Positions 54,901 to 64,000 of a stretch of DNA of 64,000 bases are shown piece after piece. This DNA comes from Atriophallophorus winterbourni. Its lineage: Eukaryota; Platyhelminthes; Trematoda; Plagiorchiida; Microphallidae. The position numbers and the translations under genes were made by a program. The stretch covers positions 1 through 64,000 of the forward strand of contig JACCGJ010001312.1 in the NCBI GenBank assembly GCA_013407085.1. The letters are read 5' to 3'. The first letter of the stretch is position 1, and each line of letters begins with the position of its first letter. The notes beneath the pieces are model-generated. The model ran no database searches. It worked only from the letters and a program-made list of their open reading frames with translations, and was not told the origin of the DNA.

Positions 54901-57263
54901 AAGCACGTTGAAAAGATAATTTTGAGGTTTGACATTTAATCAAAATTTATGTATTACAGCTGAGTTGCTTCGGAGTCAATATAGGTCATTTTGTTTTGAA
55001 CATGATATCTAAGGATAATGAAGAATTTTCTAGACGTCTATTTGTTAATTACTTTGCTAAAGCCAATGCATAATAAATTTTAAAATGACCAAATAATGAT
55101 GAATTTTTTTTACGCGATGCAATCGAATAGATCTCTTGCTTATCATGGAGACAGCATACTTAAAAAATCTAAAATTGGACTGGTAAGATGAAGACATCGA
55201 CTTCGAAAATCACTTGAAGAATGGGTTATTTCGATCTTGAGTGGACTACACCTCAAATTTGATGTTGCATTTTATCTAAGCATGATGATGCATAGGTTCT
55301 AATGTTCCGTTAACAATCGCGACAATTAATTATTCATGTATATTGGTGTTGTGATAGTGGTTGCCATTTTTATAACCATGGTTTCGAGGTTTACGTTTCC
55401 AAACTCGATGAAAATATGACGAATCATGCCGCATGTTACCGTCCTTATTAATTCATGTAGGTTTTACATTTTCACTGTGCATAACTCGTCATTCTGTGTT
55501 ATTAAATAAGCCTATGGATATTTCTACCACAAAACTTTCAATGTTCTGTGTTGTGAGGATGATTGTCGGTATTACAACTGGCATTTATATAGCGAGAACA
55601 ATTTACGCGAACACACAGAAAGAATGCGGCATATGACAGTTATGGGTTTTAAGTGAGAGGTTGGAAACTCGGTTCTAGGTTATGATCCAAAACCGTAAAT
55701 TACCCGATGTCATCGTAAAAGTTTGTAAGATAAGAAATGAAGCAGATTGAGAAATGCAATTGCATTAATTGAAAAGCAATAAGATACGTGCGATTAACGA
55801 CACATGCTTAGCGGATCCTTAATGATTAGATTAAAAAATCAAAAATTTTCGCTAGATGATATAAAATAACTATCTACAAATTCCCTATTGGAAATGATTA
55901 TTAAATCCAATCTTGTTCAATCACTAGAATACAAATACATTAGATCGATTGTAGGGGTAAGAGTGAATTTCCCAGGTTGCACATATTTAATCCTTCAATG
56001 TGTTTGCACTCATAAATTAAGGTTCGAATTTCCAAGTTCCATGTATCGTAAAACAAACAGTAGAATTTTCAAAGCATTGAAATTCAAAGACTCTCCCATG
56101 CATACAATCAGGGAATACATTTGTAGTCTTTTTTTGAGAAAAGGACTCAGTGAGCGGAGGCCTTGATATTGTACATAAGTCAGGCTGGGTAATCACATCA
56201 GGTTATAGCGTAGTGTCGAGCAACATCTGTTTTTTTATTATGTTAATCGATTTATTACATTCGTTTTAGTGTATCATATCCAAGACAACTCAACGAACTA
56301 TTTAAATGTGATTGAATATTCCACTAATAATACAATGACAATGATATGTTGTTGACATCAAAAAGATAGTTAAAATGCTCGAAATAATTTGCAGTTGAAT
56401 GCATACAACTCGTTTACTTCGTTCAGCTAATTTTATAAATAGCTTAAGATTTTGTTTGAGTTTTCATTGTGTTATTCCTCCAAAGATGATAAATTTTCTC
56501 TTTACTTCAATCACCTGCTTATCTTATGTTTTATGTAAAATGAACATTTTCATTTTGTTTCAAGAGATTGTTGTGTACGAAAATTACCAAACAATAATAT
56601 ATGCAACAGCGCCCATGTCGTGTATTCTCATTTGATATTGGGTTTTGTTGTAGGTTGATATTTTAATTCGCGCAAAAAGTTATATCCTTGGGGATATTTC
56701 AGACTTTAAATAATACGATCTTACTCAAACACCCAGAACAAAGAAAGCTGCACCAATATAACACACATGTAAGTGGTAAAGGAGACGGGAGGAAAACTGA
56801 TTGCACTGCTGTGCTTCTCCTTTCAAGATATGCTTTAAAACACACTTCATCTATTATCTAACAACTTTTTAGATGCCGTTCTCAATCAATAAGTTATTTA
56901 TTATTTCAAATTTGTTGCTCTAAACCAACTAGTTCCTTTAAAGTCGAACTAACGCATACTATATTTTATTGATTAATACATGAGCCAAAAATCCTAGGTT
57001 TGTACTGATTTTTTAGGGTCATATTAGGATAAGATAACGTATATAATATTACAATTGAAGGTCAATTTACTAAAGAGCAATTAAATGGGAACACTTGAAG
57101 GGACTCCAAAGCATGGACCATTCTGGTCGGAGCTAGTTGGTATAACTTAAACATAACTAAATCATACGGAGCGCTTTACATGCCTTTTGAATGAAGCGGC
57201 TAGATATTATATTATTTATTCAGATTAATTATTCATGGAACGAGCGATTTGAACAGCACTCAC
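54901..57263. other. Intron sequence, no feature recognised
   Basis: About 2.3 kb of AT-rich sequence. Open frames of 60-90 codons show no similarity. Confidence 0.45.
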
Positions 57264-57658
57264 TTGCTCAACCCAACCGTATGGAGCCAATGCCCAAGTT
57301 GTTGCTTTTCATCCACAGACTGCCATGAGGCGACCTGTACAGCGGAGTTTATGATACCACTAGAAGGTCGCCAAATAAATGATTCACGACAGCAGCTTCT
57401 GGATGGAAAATCGGTGTGAACTGCGGTTTTTCTTTCACGTAGTGGAGCAAGATATCTTTCGAAATCAAATTCTTGGGCAATTGGGCTTGGTATTTCGCCA
57501 TCAAACACTGCGTAATCTATATGCCCTTCAGGTGCATTTCTTAGATGCTGTTTTGTTAAATGTATCTCATTGCTGCTTGGACTGCTTAGAAAGCAACCGT
57601 TGTGTTTCATATTTGCTGATCCGTTTTCAAGAAATGAGAAATGCCATTTGTTCAGAAG
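57264..57658 (-). CDS. Caskin-like gene, exon upstream of and opening SAM1
   Basis: A 395-bp exon on the minus strand. The acceptor GTTTTAAATTTCAG precedes 57658 and the donor GTGAGT follows 57264. Start phase 0, end phase 2. Codons read LLNKWHFSFLENGSANMKHN, FDGEIPSPIAQEFDFERYLA, RESFIWRPSSG, QSVDEKQQLGHWLHTVGLSK. The last 15 residues are the first helix of SAM1. The rest is a linker without a clear domain; in Caskins this position follows the SH3 domain and holds the CASK-binding segment, but I cannot show that motif here. Upstream exons (ankyrin repeats, SH3) would lie beyond position 64000 or behind the LINE nest. Confidence 0.75.
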
Positions 57659-57865
57659 CTGAAATTTAAAACAAAATAGAATATTTAACTTTATAATCAT
57701 AGTTCGCATAACATAACATTAGGCTTGGTGAGCGAACTGATAAATAATAAAACTGAAATCAGTAAATTACAAAAACGATAAATTTATTCATGCGCTGTAA
57801 AATAACTGAACAATTATAGCTTATACATCAGTGAATTGCTTGAGATTCCAATCTTAATTTTCAAG
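57659..57865. other. Intron sequence, no feature recognised
   Basis: Contains the acceptor tract of the 57264-57658 exon at its left end. Confidence 0.45.
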
Positions 57866-58502
57866 GTTTCAAGGATTCAAGGATTTAGCGATAAAATGTT
57901 AATACTATTCAACATTACACGATTACGGTATGGATGAAATTGTGAAAAGTATAATAGTATAAAAGGAGCAGACCATATTAAATGAAAGGCTCACGAATGA
58001 TGTTCTTTTGCCTATAGAATTTCAATTTCGATTTAATTAATATCGGGAAATGAGTCCACCAAAAGTTGTGGTAGGGAATTCTAAAGAATGCAACAAATGC
58101 GCCAGCTATCAACACGGGAACTTTAGACATAAATGAATAAGGTATGTCTGCGTGTCACTTTCCCATTACGCACATCAATCAAGTGTTTTTGTGGATGTCC
58201 TTCGTGAGACAATTGTTTACATCAGAATAATATCGCGCCATATCCACCTTTTGGTAAAGTCACATAGACTCAGACATCACAGTCATTCAGTTTACGGAAC
58301 AATGCGAAGTCCGATCACTAACTTAGTTTCTCTATGATAGATTCTTCAAATAGTGCAAGGAACCCGGCCTCCTCTGTATACTCCATCGTAGGGCGAAGGT
58401 AGACGTCCATTATCCGTGGTAACATTATCAGATAGAATCTGTCAGATATTCTTTGAAATATACCTAACAAGCTGCTGGCCTGTCGATATATATATATATA
58501 TC
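57866..58502 (-). pseudogene. CR1-like LINE X (element-I type 3' end)
   Basis: Minus strand: ASSLLGIFQRISDRFYLI, LPRIMDVYLRPTMEYTEE, then decayed C-terminal sequence with GTGAGCCTTTCATTTAA. The tail TTGAATCCTTGAAACCTTG is at 57866-57886. The 5' end is an (AT)n tract at 58484-58502 at the same RT position as in copies N and W. Confidence 0.8.
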
Positions 58503-58527
58503 GTTTTATTCTCTTAATAATCTCCAA

Positions 58528-59795
58528 CTTATGATCTCGTCACGGTCTGCTAACCTCATTGGGTTCATGGGGATTAGGAATCAACCGACAAGCAGACTGT
58601 ATTTTTCCGTACCAGCGAATCGAAATAGTAAACAACAAATGTCAGTTCTAAAATTGGGAACCTGGAACTTCCGGTCCATGCTTCCAGGATTTCATGACGA
58701 CGTCTCGAATATAAGAGGCGTAAGAAAGTCTGCCGTGATTAACAATGAGCTAAAAAGGCTGAATGTCGACGTGGCTGCCATACAAGAGACGCGATTACCA
58801 GACACTGCTAAGCTAGCAGAAAGATATTATACATTTTTGGAAAGGAAGAGGTTCCTATGAGCCTCGACTGCATGGAGTTGGGTTTGCCGTGCGCAACGAC
58901 ATATTAAAAGCAACAGTTGGAGCGAACGGATTCGGACTTTAAATCTGAGGTGCATTACTGGTACCATTACGTTGGTCAATGTTTATGCACCGACGCTCTC
59001 TGGGACGCCTGCTGAAAAAGACGCTTTTTATCATAACCTCGCAACAGTCCTCAAAAACGTGCCACAAAGAAACTGTGTAGTGGTATTGGGTGATTTCAAT
59101 GCTAGAGTTGGTGCAGATTACGAGTCTTGGCAAAACTGTCTCGGGAGGTTCGGTGTAGGTAAAACCAATGAAAATGGACAACGCCTTTTAGAATAGTGCA
59201 CACAGTTTAGTTTTTGTGTCAGTAACACTTTCTTTCAAACAAAACCACAACATAAGGTCTCTTGGAAACATCCTCGCTCTAAGCATTGATATCAGCTTGA
59301 TCTAATTCTTGTCAGGCGCACTAACATAGGAAGCGTACTTCTTACCAGATCATATGAAAGCTCAGAATGTGACACTGATCATTCACTGGTCTGTGCAACA
59401 CTGAAGCTTACCGACACGAGATTTCACGCACCAAATTATCTGGTAAGCCTAGGATAGACGTCACCCACATGTGCGATCCTAATCTAGCTGCGCGATTTGC
59501 GAAAGCCTTCACAGCAGAGTTCAGCAAGTCAACCCCACTCGAATCGGCTTCAGAAAACTGGAAATAGATAAAAAGCTGAACATGTAAAGTCGCACTTTTC
59601 ACTTTCGGTCCGAAGAAAGCTCGAACGAGCGACTGGTTCGAAGCAAAAGCTTCTGAGATGACTGCTGAGTTGGATGAGAATTGGTCAGCATTCTCGAGGT
59701 TCAAAGGTATGCCAACATATGAGAACTTACGACTGTTAAGAGAAGCTAGATATAAGGTCCAACAGACTGCAAGACGATGTGCAAATGACTACTGG
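58528..59795 (+). pseudogene. RTE-like LINE E, endonuclease part (left of LTR insertion)
   Basis: Reads LGTWNFRSMLPGF, NELKRLNVDVAAIQETRLPD (endonuclease Glu in QETR), a frameshift at 58857, GVGFAVRNDI, INVYAPT-type MVNVYAPTLSGTP, VVVLGDFNARVGADYESWQN (GDFN), TNENGQRLLE, a stop at 59194 in place of a codon, KVSWKHPRSKH, YQLDLILVRRTNIGS and DHSLVCATLKL (SDH-type end). It continues to YENLRLLREARYKVQQTARR and CANDYW at 59795, where the 5' LTR begins. This is the APE-type endonuclease of an RTE-like LINE; stops and frameshifts make it non-functional. The RT continues after 63703. Confidence 0.85.
59792..59795 (+). repeat. 4-bp target duplication CTGG, left
   Basis: CTGG directly before the 5' LTR equals CTGG directly after the 3' LTR (63703-63706). 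It falls in the LINE codons for Tyr-Trp. Confidence 0.85.
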
Positions 59796-59980
59796 TGTAA
59801 CAACATTGTTTAACTGTACATAACAATTGACCTTGATAACACACTTTCCGTTGATTCGTGTTCCGTGATTGCTACCATGTACCTTCGTGCACCCTTTTGG
59901 CTACCGCGATAAACCTTTCATCTCCTGTGCCTTTTCTCCAACATTCTTGGGGACATTATAGTAGCGGTCAGTCCACTACA
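59796..59980 (+). repeat. 5' LTR, 185 bp
   Basis: Begins TGTAACA and ends CACTACA (TG...CA). It is nearly identical to 63518-63702, also 185 bp, differing at only a few positions (for example ACAACATTG versus ACATTATTG at the start). Confidence 0.92.
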
Positions 59981-59982
59981 AA

Positions 59983-59998
59983 TTGGTGAGCCCGACGT
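59983..59998 (+). promoter_or_regulatory. Primer-binding site
   Basis: TTGGTGAGCCCGACGT begins two bases after the 5' LTR. TGG at the start pairs with the CCA end of a tRNA, as in retrotransposons primed by tRNA. Which tRNA cannot be decided here. Confidence 0.7.
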
Positions 59999-60293
59999 AA
60001 AGCACGAATCCTTCGTGTACTACAATTCGTAAGCCTAATATCCACGCACAATTCGAGATTTTCCGGTACATCTTTTCCAGATTTACATCGGCGTTATTTC
60101 AGGATATTTTTTTACCTCCTTTAACACGTTTTACATCAAAACGTCATATGCATCACATAACTACACTTGTTGATCAATTCACAAGTCGGGTTAGAACACA
60201 ATCTACAGGGCAGACAGTTTACTTTGTTTACTGCTGTAAGCCCCTCGTACATCAATCAACGGATCGTCGGGTAGGTACTCTCCTAGAGAGACT

Positions 60294-60704
60294 ATGCACC
60301 AGGATTTTGTCAGTCATTTTACGACTGACATACGATATATCTTAGGTGCCACAATTCCTATCTCTACAACGTGTGTGATAGACTGGCCACTCTCCCTCGA
60401 CCTCAGCGAAATCGCTGCAGTGCAAGCTACCGATGCCGGCATCGCACAGCTCTGGGACGCCTATTATATCATCACACCTCTCCACTTGCCCGATGTCTTG
60501 GGCAATATCCTTTGCGACCTATCGCAAAGCGCTTTCCGACTACTTACCCTGTCTACTTTTAGACGACGCATTATTCACACCATAAGCAATCTCTCCCATC
60601 CTGACATTCGTGCTTGCGTTACGTTTGTTACGGAAAAAGTAGTATGGCCGAAAGCCAGTAGGTACGTGCAGCATGACACTTTCATGGCAACCCCACCATA
60701 TTAG
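60294..60704 (+). pseudogene. Gypsy pol remnant: RNase H end and integrase zinc finger
   Basis: Reads FVSHFTTDIRYILGA (end of RNase H; gypsy elements have a similar FTTDIRH-x-G), LSEIAAVQATDAGIAQLW, FRRRIIHTISNLSHPDIRAC and FVTEKVVWPKASRYVQHD. The HxxxxHP...W pattern is the start of the HHCC zinc finger of a Ty3/gypsy integrase. The two cysteines and the catalytic core are gone: the frame runs into the MULE at 60708. Confidence 0.7.
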
Positions 60705-60707
60705 ATA
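60699..60707 (+). repeat. 9-bp target duplication TATTAGATA, left
   Basis: Repeated exactly at 62609-62617. Nine bases is the hallmark target size of Mutator-like transposons. Confidence 0.9.
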
Positions 60708-60715
60708 GGGGTACC

Positions 60716-60865
60716 GACAGTTGCTCCCTGACAATTGCTCCCCGACAGTTGCTCCGCGACAATTGCTCCTCTGACAATTGCTCCTCGGACAGTTGCTCCT
60801 CGGACAGTTGCTCCTTGGACATTTGCTCCTTGACCAATTGCTCCTTGACCAATTGCTCCTTGTAC
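60716..60865 (+). repeat. Left iterated terminal inverted repeat
   Basis: About ten imperfect units of GACARTTGCTCCNN. It pairs in inverted orientation with 62440-62600. It gives rise to a spurious KEQLVKEQ-type frame on the minus strand. Confidence 0.9.
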
Positions 60866-61325
60866 AAGTGAACTGAGTTCACTTGAACTCAGTGGGATTT
60901 TCGCTTTCGTTCACACACATAAAAATCAACAGTGGGGTCAGCTTGAACTCAGTTCACTTGTTTACTTGTTCAGTTGAAGTTCAGTTGAAGGCTACCTTTC
61001 AAAATGGACAGACACGTTACTTGGTATTTGTCAGAAAAAGGCAAATTACTCCTCGGACAGTTGCTCCTTGACCAATTGCTCCTTGGCCAATTGCTCCTTG
61101 TACAAGTGAACTGAGTTCACTTGAACTCAGTTCCACGGAGATGTAGTCGCCCGGAACAGTTGTATTTTCGCTTTCGTTCACACACATAAAAATCAACAGT
61201 GGGGTCAGCTTGAACTCAGTTCACTTGTTTACTTGTTTGATTGTTATAAATAGTTAAATAGTTCAGTTGAAGGCTACCTTTCAAAATGGACAGACACGTT
61301 ACTTGGTATTTGTCAGAAAAAGGCA
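60858..61325 (+). repeat. Internal tandem duplication of about 240 bp
   Basis: Two copies (about 60838-61050 and 61078-61325) share CTTGTACAAGTGAACTGAGT, CTTTCGTTCACACACATAAA, GGTCAGCTTGAACTCAG and CAAAATGGACAGACACGTTA (the transposase start). The second copy has an extra 35 bp that is antisense to the FLYWCH codons. Both contain an antisense copy of 61374-61425. Confidence 0.85.
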
Positions 61326-61768
61326 AACCTAAGGCTTGCTAAGAACGCTTCGTGTACAACAAAAAGGAAACCAGCAAGAGTGACCCCACTGTTGATTTTT
61401 ATGTGTGTGAACGAAAGCGAAAGGACCACTGTTCCGGGCGACTCCGTCTCCGTGGAAATACAATCTTGAAGTCATCAGAACACAACCATGCCCCCGACGC
61501 GTGTCGCAAGAATGTTCTGAAGGTAGTTGATTCCATCAAAAAACAAGCGTCTACAACAGAAGAAACCACAATGATGATCATTGCCAGTCAGTGTACAGGC
61601 GTTTCTGAAATCACAGCAGCTTCTTTGCCAACAGAACGGGCACTTAAGAAACAAATACAAAGAACGCGAAACCGCAATGGTCGGGTCCCACCACTGCCTG
61701 CAAGTCTGGAAGATCTGAATATTCTTGATGACTACAAGACCTTTGATGATGGAGAGCTCTTTTGTTGA
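61286..61768 (+). pseudogene. FLYWCH zinc-finger N-terminus of a MULE transposase
   Basis: Begins ATG at 61286 (MDRHVTWYLSEKGKPKAC), then an in-frame TAA at 61340-61342, then continues to 61768: RFVYNKKETSKSDPTVDFYV, CERKRKDHCSGRLRLRG, SSEHNHAPD. Cys at VC and HC and His in HNH fit the Cys2-His2 FLYWCH finger, a DNA-binding domain of MULE transposases. The tail (KKQIQRTRNRNGRVPPLPAS) is the usual linker before the catalytic domain. The catalytic core is missing and the frame stops shortly after the deletion point near 61755. Confidence 0.8.
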
Positions 61769-62159
61769 CTATTTTGAAGACACCTGGATCGGGAGGCCAC
61801 CAAGACGGCAAGGAGCTGAACGCCGTGCCCCCATGTTTCCCATCGAACTGTGGAACCAGTACGAACGCACCATGTCAGACATGCCACGAACCAACAACAG
61901 TATCGAGGCCTGGCACAACAGAATGCAGTCTCTTGTGAGAGCGTTCTTCCCTCATGTGTTCAGATTCATTGACAGCATCAAAAAAGAACAGATGTTAAAC
62001 AAATACACAATAACCCAGCTGTTGAGTGGTCAGCCCCCACCACAAAAAATGAAGAAACACATCAAACTGGCGGAAAGAATTAAAAGAGTTGTTGAAGGTC
62101 AGCAGTGTCGGGACACCGTGAGTGTACTGAAGAGCATTGCCTTTTGCTACAATTTGTAG
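61750..62159 (+). pseudogene. C-terminal part of a MULE transposase
   Basis: Reads FVDYFEDTWIGRPPRR, PMFPIELWNQYERTMSDMPR, TNNSIEAWHNRMQSLVRAFF, then helical LLSGQPPPQKMKKHIKLAER and ends at a natural stop. WN-x-Y and RTNN-x(2)-E-x-WH are signatures downstream of the catalytic domain in animal MULE transposases. It is one frame off from the upstream FLYWCH part. Confidence 0.8.
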
Positions 62160-62439
62160 GCTTCTGTTGCAGAAGAAGAAGGAGAAGACAATCAAGACAG
62201 TAGTTTGGAAGATGTTTTATAACAGTGATATTTTTTGTGTGCAGTTATCAGACATGAGACCAGGATTTTGTGAAAAACACTAAAAAACACATGGCTTAGT
62301 TATTGTTATTGTTATTACAGTGATCTATAGTATTTTATTCAATTTTTATTAAAATGTTCAAAGAAGAAAAATACTTGTCTTCACTTGTATGAATTTTTTT
62401 CGTCGCAATGTTAACCAATCTGATCGTGATCTAAAATTC

Positions 62440-62608
62440 ATAGAGCAATTGGTCAAGGAGCAATAGGGCAAGGAGCAATTGGTCAAGGAGCAATTGGGCA
62501 AGGAGCAATTGTCCGAGGAGTAATTTGTCAAGGAGCAATTGTCAGAGGAGCAATTGTCGCGGAGCAACTGTCGGGGAGCAATTGTCAAGGAGCAACTGTC
62601 GTGGACCC
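62440..62608 (+). repeat. Right iterated terminal inverted repeat
   Basis: About eleven units of GGAGCAATTGTCNN (reverse complement of the left arm units), ending GTGGACCC before the TSD. Confidence 0.9.
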
Positions 62609-62617
62609 TATTAGATA
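62609..62617 (+). repeat. 9-bp target duplication TATTAGATA, right
   Basis: Identical to 60699-60707. Confidence 0.9.
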
Positions 62618-62823
62618 ATAACCACGTGTACATCAAGTATTTACCCGCAATCCGCCATCTCCACAGTGAGTAGAGTCTGGAACGGCACTTGACAATTATG
62701 TGGCGGGTATTTAACACGTTATTATCGCTTGGTATATCCCGTGCATGCTTTTTGTACCTCATCACTATAACTCGGTCGTGGCCTTAAAACTATTCACCAG
62801 AGAGTTTTTCTTCTCATTCCTCA

Positions 62824-63035
62824 GGTACACATGCACCCCCGCAGTGGAAATCGTGGTACGCGCCACCCCCGGATCACCAACGCTTGTCGCCATTCTATCC
62901 GATAGCCCGAAATACACGCATTCTTCGTGTATCCCTTCCGGTACACATGCACCTCCCGCTGTGGAAACCGTGGCACGTGCCACCCCCGGATCACCGACGC
63001 TGGTCGTCACCCTACCCGGTAGCCCAACACGAAAC
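62824..63035 (+). repeat. Two tandem 116-bp units in the LTR element
   Basis: GGTACACATGCACC starts at 62824 and again at 62940; both are followed by CGCCACCCCCGGATCACC-like sequence and by TAGCCC. In frame it repeats VRATPGSPTLV / ARATPGSPTLV. Confidence 0.85.
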
Positions 63036-63504
63036 TTTTCAGACAAGGTCCTTACCAGCCCGACGACACGCCACTCAGCTTTCTTTAGGCGAGGCCGTTT
63101 GCCATCGACCCTGGGGGTGCAGGAACTTCTCAGCACGGACTATGTTTTTGATGATTCTGGTTCTTCGTTGTCAAGCCTACGGATGTGCCTACATCTGCTC
63201 CCACTGGGTTCATACTAAGACCATGCCAGACGGGCGATTCCCGCTAGCAGCACGTTCACCCCATGTGATTCGGCACCGGCAGCACGTTCACTCCATGTGA
63301 GACGTTACTCGGCTTAGTACTTATCGGTTTTCGTGTATCCTACCCTGGTCACGACCGACAATCGACCCATGCAGATCAAGTACCTTGGCTGACTTCGAAG
63401 TTACTGGTTGCTGAGAGACTATGTTCCAGCCTTGAACGACCTGACACCGCTTTGCCAGTTCAATTGTCAATTCCTGATCAGAAGTCTCCTCTGACCAGAC
63501 TTCT

Positions 63505-63517
63505 TGGAAGGGGGCTG
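63505..63517 (+). promoter_or_regulatory. Polypurine tract
   Basis: TGGAAGGGGGCTG abuts the 3' LTR, the expected place for plus-strand priming. Confidence 0.65.
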
Positions 63518-63702
63518 TGTAACATTATTGTTTCACTGTACATAACAATTGACCTTGATAAGACACTTTCCGTTGATTCGTGTTCCGTGATTGCTATCAT
63601 GTACCTTCGTGCACCCTTTTGGCTACCGCGATAAACCTTTCATCTCCTGTGCCTTTTCTCCAACATTCTTGGGGACATTATTGTAGTGGTCAGTCCACTA
63701 CA
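63518..63702 (+). repeat. 3' LTR, 185 bp
   Basis: TGTAACATTATTG to CAGTCCACTACA; partner of 59796-59980. Confidence 0.92.
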
Positions 63703-64000
63703 CTGGACAGAAATTAGCTTTAGAATCCAAAAGCTGTTGAGACTGGAAATGTTCACGGTATGTATGATGGGATCAAGAGAGCCATTGGTCCAAACAAACT
63801 TAAAACGGATCTTATTATGTCTGGTGACCCGATTGTGAACAATACTCAGCAGATGGAAAGATGGGTAGAGCACTTGTCCTCTCTTTACTCTAGGAACAGT
63901 ACGATTTTACCGCATGTACTTGAAAATGTCGAGCGGTTGCCGACTATTGTATATCTAGATACTCCCCCTACTCTCGATGAGCTTAATAGGACAATCGACC
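63703..64000 (+). pseudogene. RTE-like LINE E, continuation to the window edge
   Basis: Opens with TEISFRIQKAVETGNVHGMY, directly continuing CANDYW of 59795 once the LTR element and one CTGG are removed. It goes on GIKRAIGPNKLKTDLIMS, MERWVEHLSSLYSRNS, RLPTIVYLDTPPTLDELNRT, the linker before the RT. The frame is open to the end of the window. RT motifs would follow beyond 64000. Confidence 0.87.

Larger units (their letters stand above)
60708..62608 (+). mobile_element. Mutator-like (MULE) DNA transposon, 1,901 bp, internally deleted
   Basis: Bounded by a 9-bp TSD. The ends are GGGGTACCGACAGTTGCTCC and, on the other strand, GGGTCCACGACAGTTGCTCC. Both arms go on as iterated 14-15 bp units GACARTTGCTCC plus two or three bases for about 150 bp. 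The interior carries a FLYWCH zinc-finger reading frame and the C-terminal part of a MULE transposase, fused by a deletion that removed the DDE catalytic core. It is therefore non-autonomous. FLYWCH plus MULE transposase is known from animal MULEs. Confidence 0.85.
62618..63517 (+). other. 3' interior of the LTR element, no clear protein
   Basis: A 157-codon frame (62745-63218) is Pro/Thr/Ser-rich and partly made by a 116-bp tandem duplication; it may be a remnant of the pol C-terminus but shows no integrase motif. The purine tract GGAAGGGGG at 63507-63514 ends just before the 3' LTR. Confidence 0.5.
59796..63702 (+). mobile_element. Short Ty3/gypsy-type LTR retrotransposon, 3.9 kb including a MULE
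   Basis: Complete by its ends: two 185-bp LTRs, a primer-binding site after the 5' LTR, a purine tract before the 3' LTR, and a 4-bp target duplication. The internal part is only 3.5 kb, of which 1.9 kb is an inserted MULE, so gag, protease, RT and most of the integrase are missing. What coding remains (60294-60704) is from the end of RNase H into the integrase zinc finger. It must have been mobilised by an autonomous relative. Confidence 0.88.

Noticed and set aside
60716..60865. Short spaced repeats that resemble a CRISPR array
   Set aside because: Units are directly adjacent with 2-3 variable bases, pair with inverted copies at the other end of a transposon, and the genome is eukaryotic.
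60682..60882. Minus-strand frame with KEQLVKEQ and SEEQL repeats
   Set aside because: It is the translation of the iterated TIR units of the MULE, not a coiled-coil protein.
62358..62765. Minus-strand frame with NCSLTNCS-like repeats
   Set aside because: Same reason: it translates the right iterated TIR.

Overview
The window looks like nuclear DNA of a parasitic flatworm, most likely a digenean trematode. It is AT-rich, has long introns with GT-AG borders, and is crowded with decayed non-LTR retrotransposons (CR1-like and RTE-like). It also carries a Penelope-like fragment, a small LTR element, a Mutator-like DNA transposon and repeats that carry hammerhead ribozymes. There is no bacterial or viral gene organisation. 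Species assignment is inference.

Only two host genes can be supported. On the minus strand at 12482-14833 a single open frame of 783 codons encodes a two-RRM protein of the DAZAP1/Musashi type with a long Q/N/S/T-rich tail. Also on the minus strand, six exons between 57658 and 37381 have matching splice sites and matching intron phases. They encode two tandem SAM domains and a short acidic C-terminus that best fit a Caskin-like synaptic scaffold; its 5' exons lie beyond the right edge.

Layout. 1-12 kb: repeat mosaic with an RTE-like RT remnant, several CR1 fragments, five-copy family R1, and at 8570-9425 three hammerhead units, two in tandem and one inverted. A 220-240 bp tandem array follows at 9895-10840, then a Penelope 3' fragment. 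12.5-14.8 kb: DAZAP1-like gene. 15.6-25.4 kb: a CR1 cluster with one nearly full-length element (EN plus a 656-codon RT frame), a LINE-into-LINE insertion and a 1,000-N assembly gap. The gap borders one copy of a 2-kb segmental duplication (24798-26810) whose other copy (46940-48899) lies in a Caskin intron. 27-36 kb: more CR1, a TIR-bounded element and a long R1 copy. 37-57.7 kb: Caskin-like exons with introns full of RTE, CR1, Penelope and R2 repeats. 58-64 kb: a three-level nest, in which an RTE-like LINE is split by a 3.9-kb Ty3/gypsy-type LTR element (185-bp LTRs, CTGG target duplication). That element is in turn split by a 1.9-kb MULE with a 9-bp target duplication, a FLYWCH finger and a transposase C-terminus.

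The strongest unusual signal is hammerhead chemistry. Family R1 ends in a tRNA-like segment plus an intact type I hammerhead; two tandem copies would release a 426-nt RNA. A second dispersed family (R2) has a hammerhead-like core with a palindromic helix III. The second notable signal is the MULE that carries antisense copies of its own FLYWCH coding segment.
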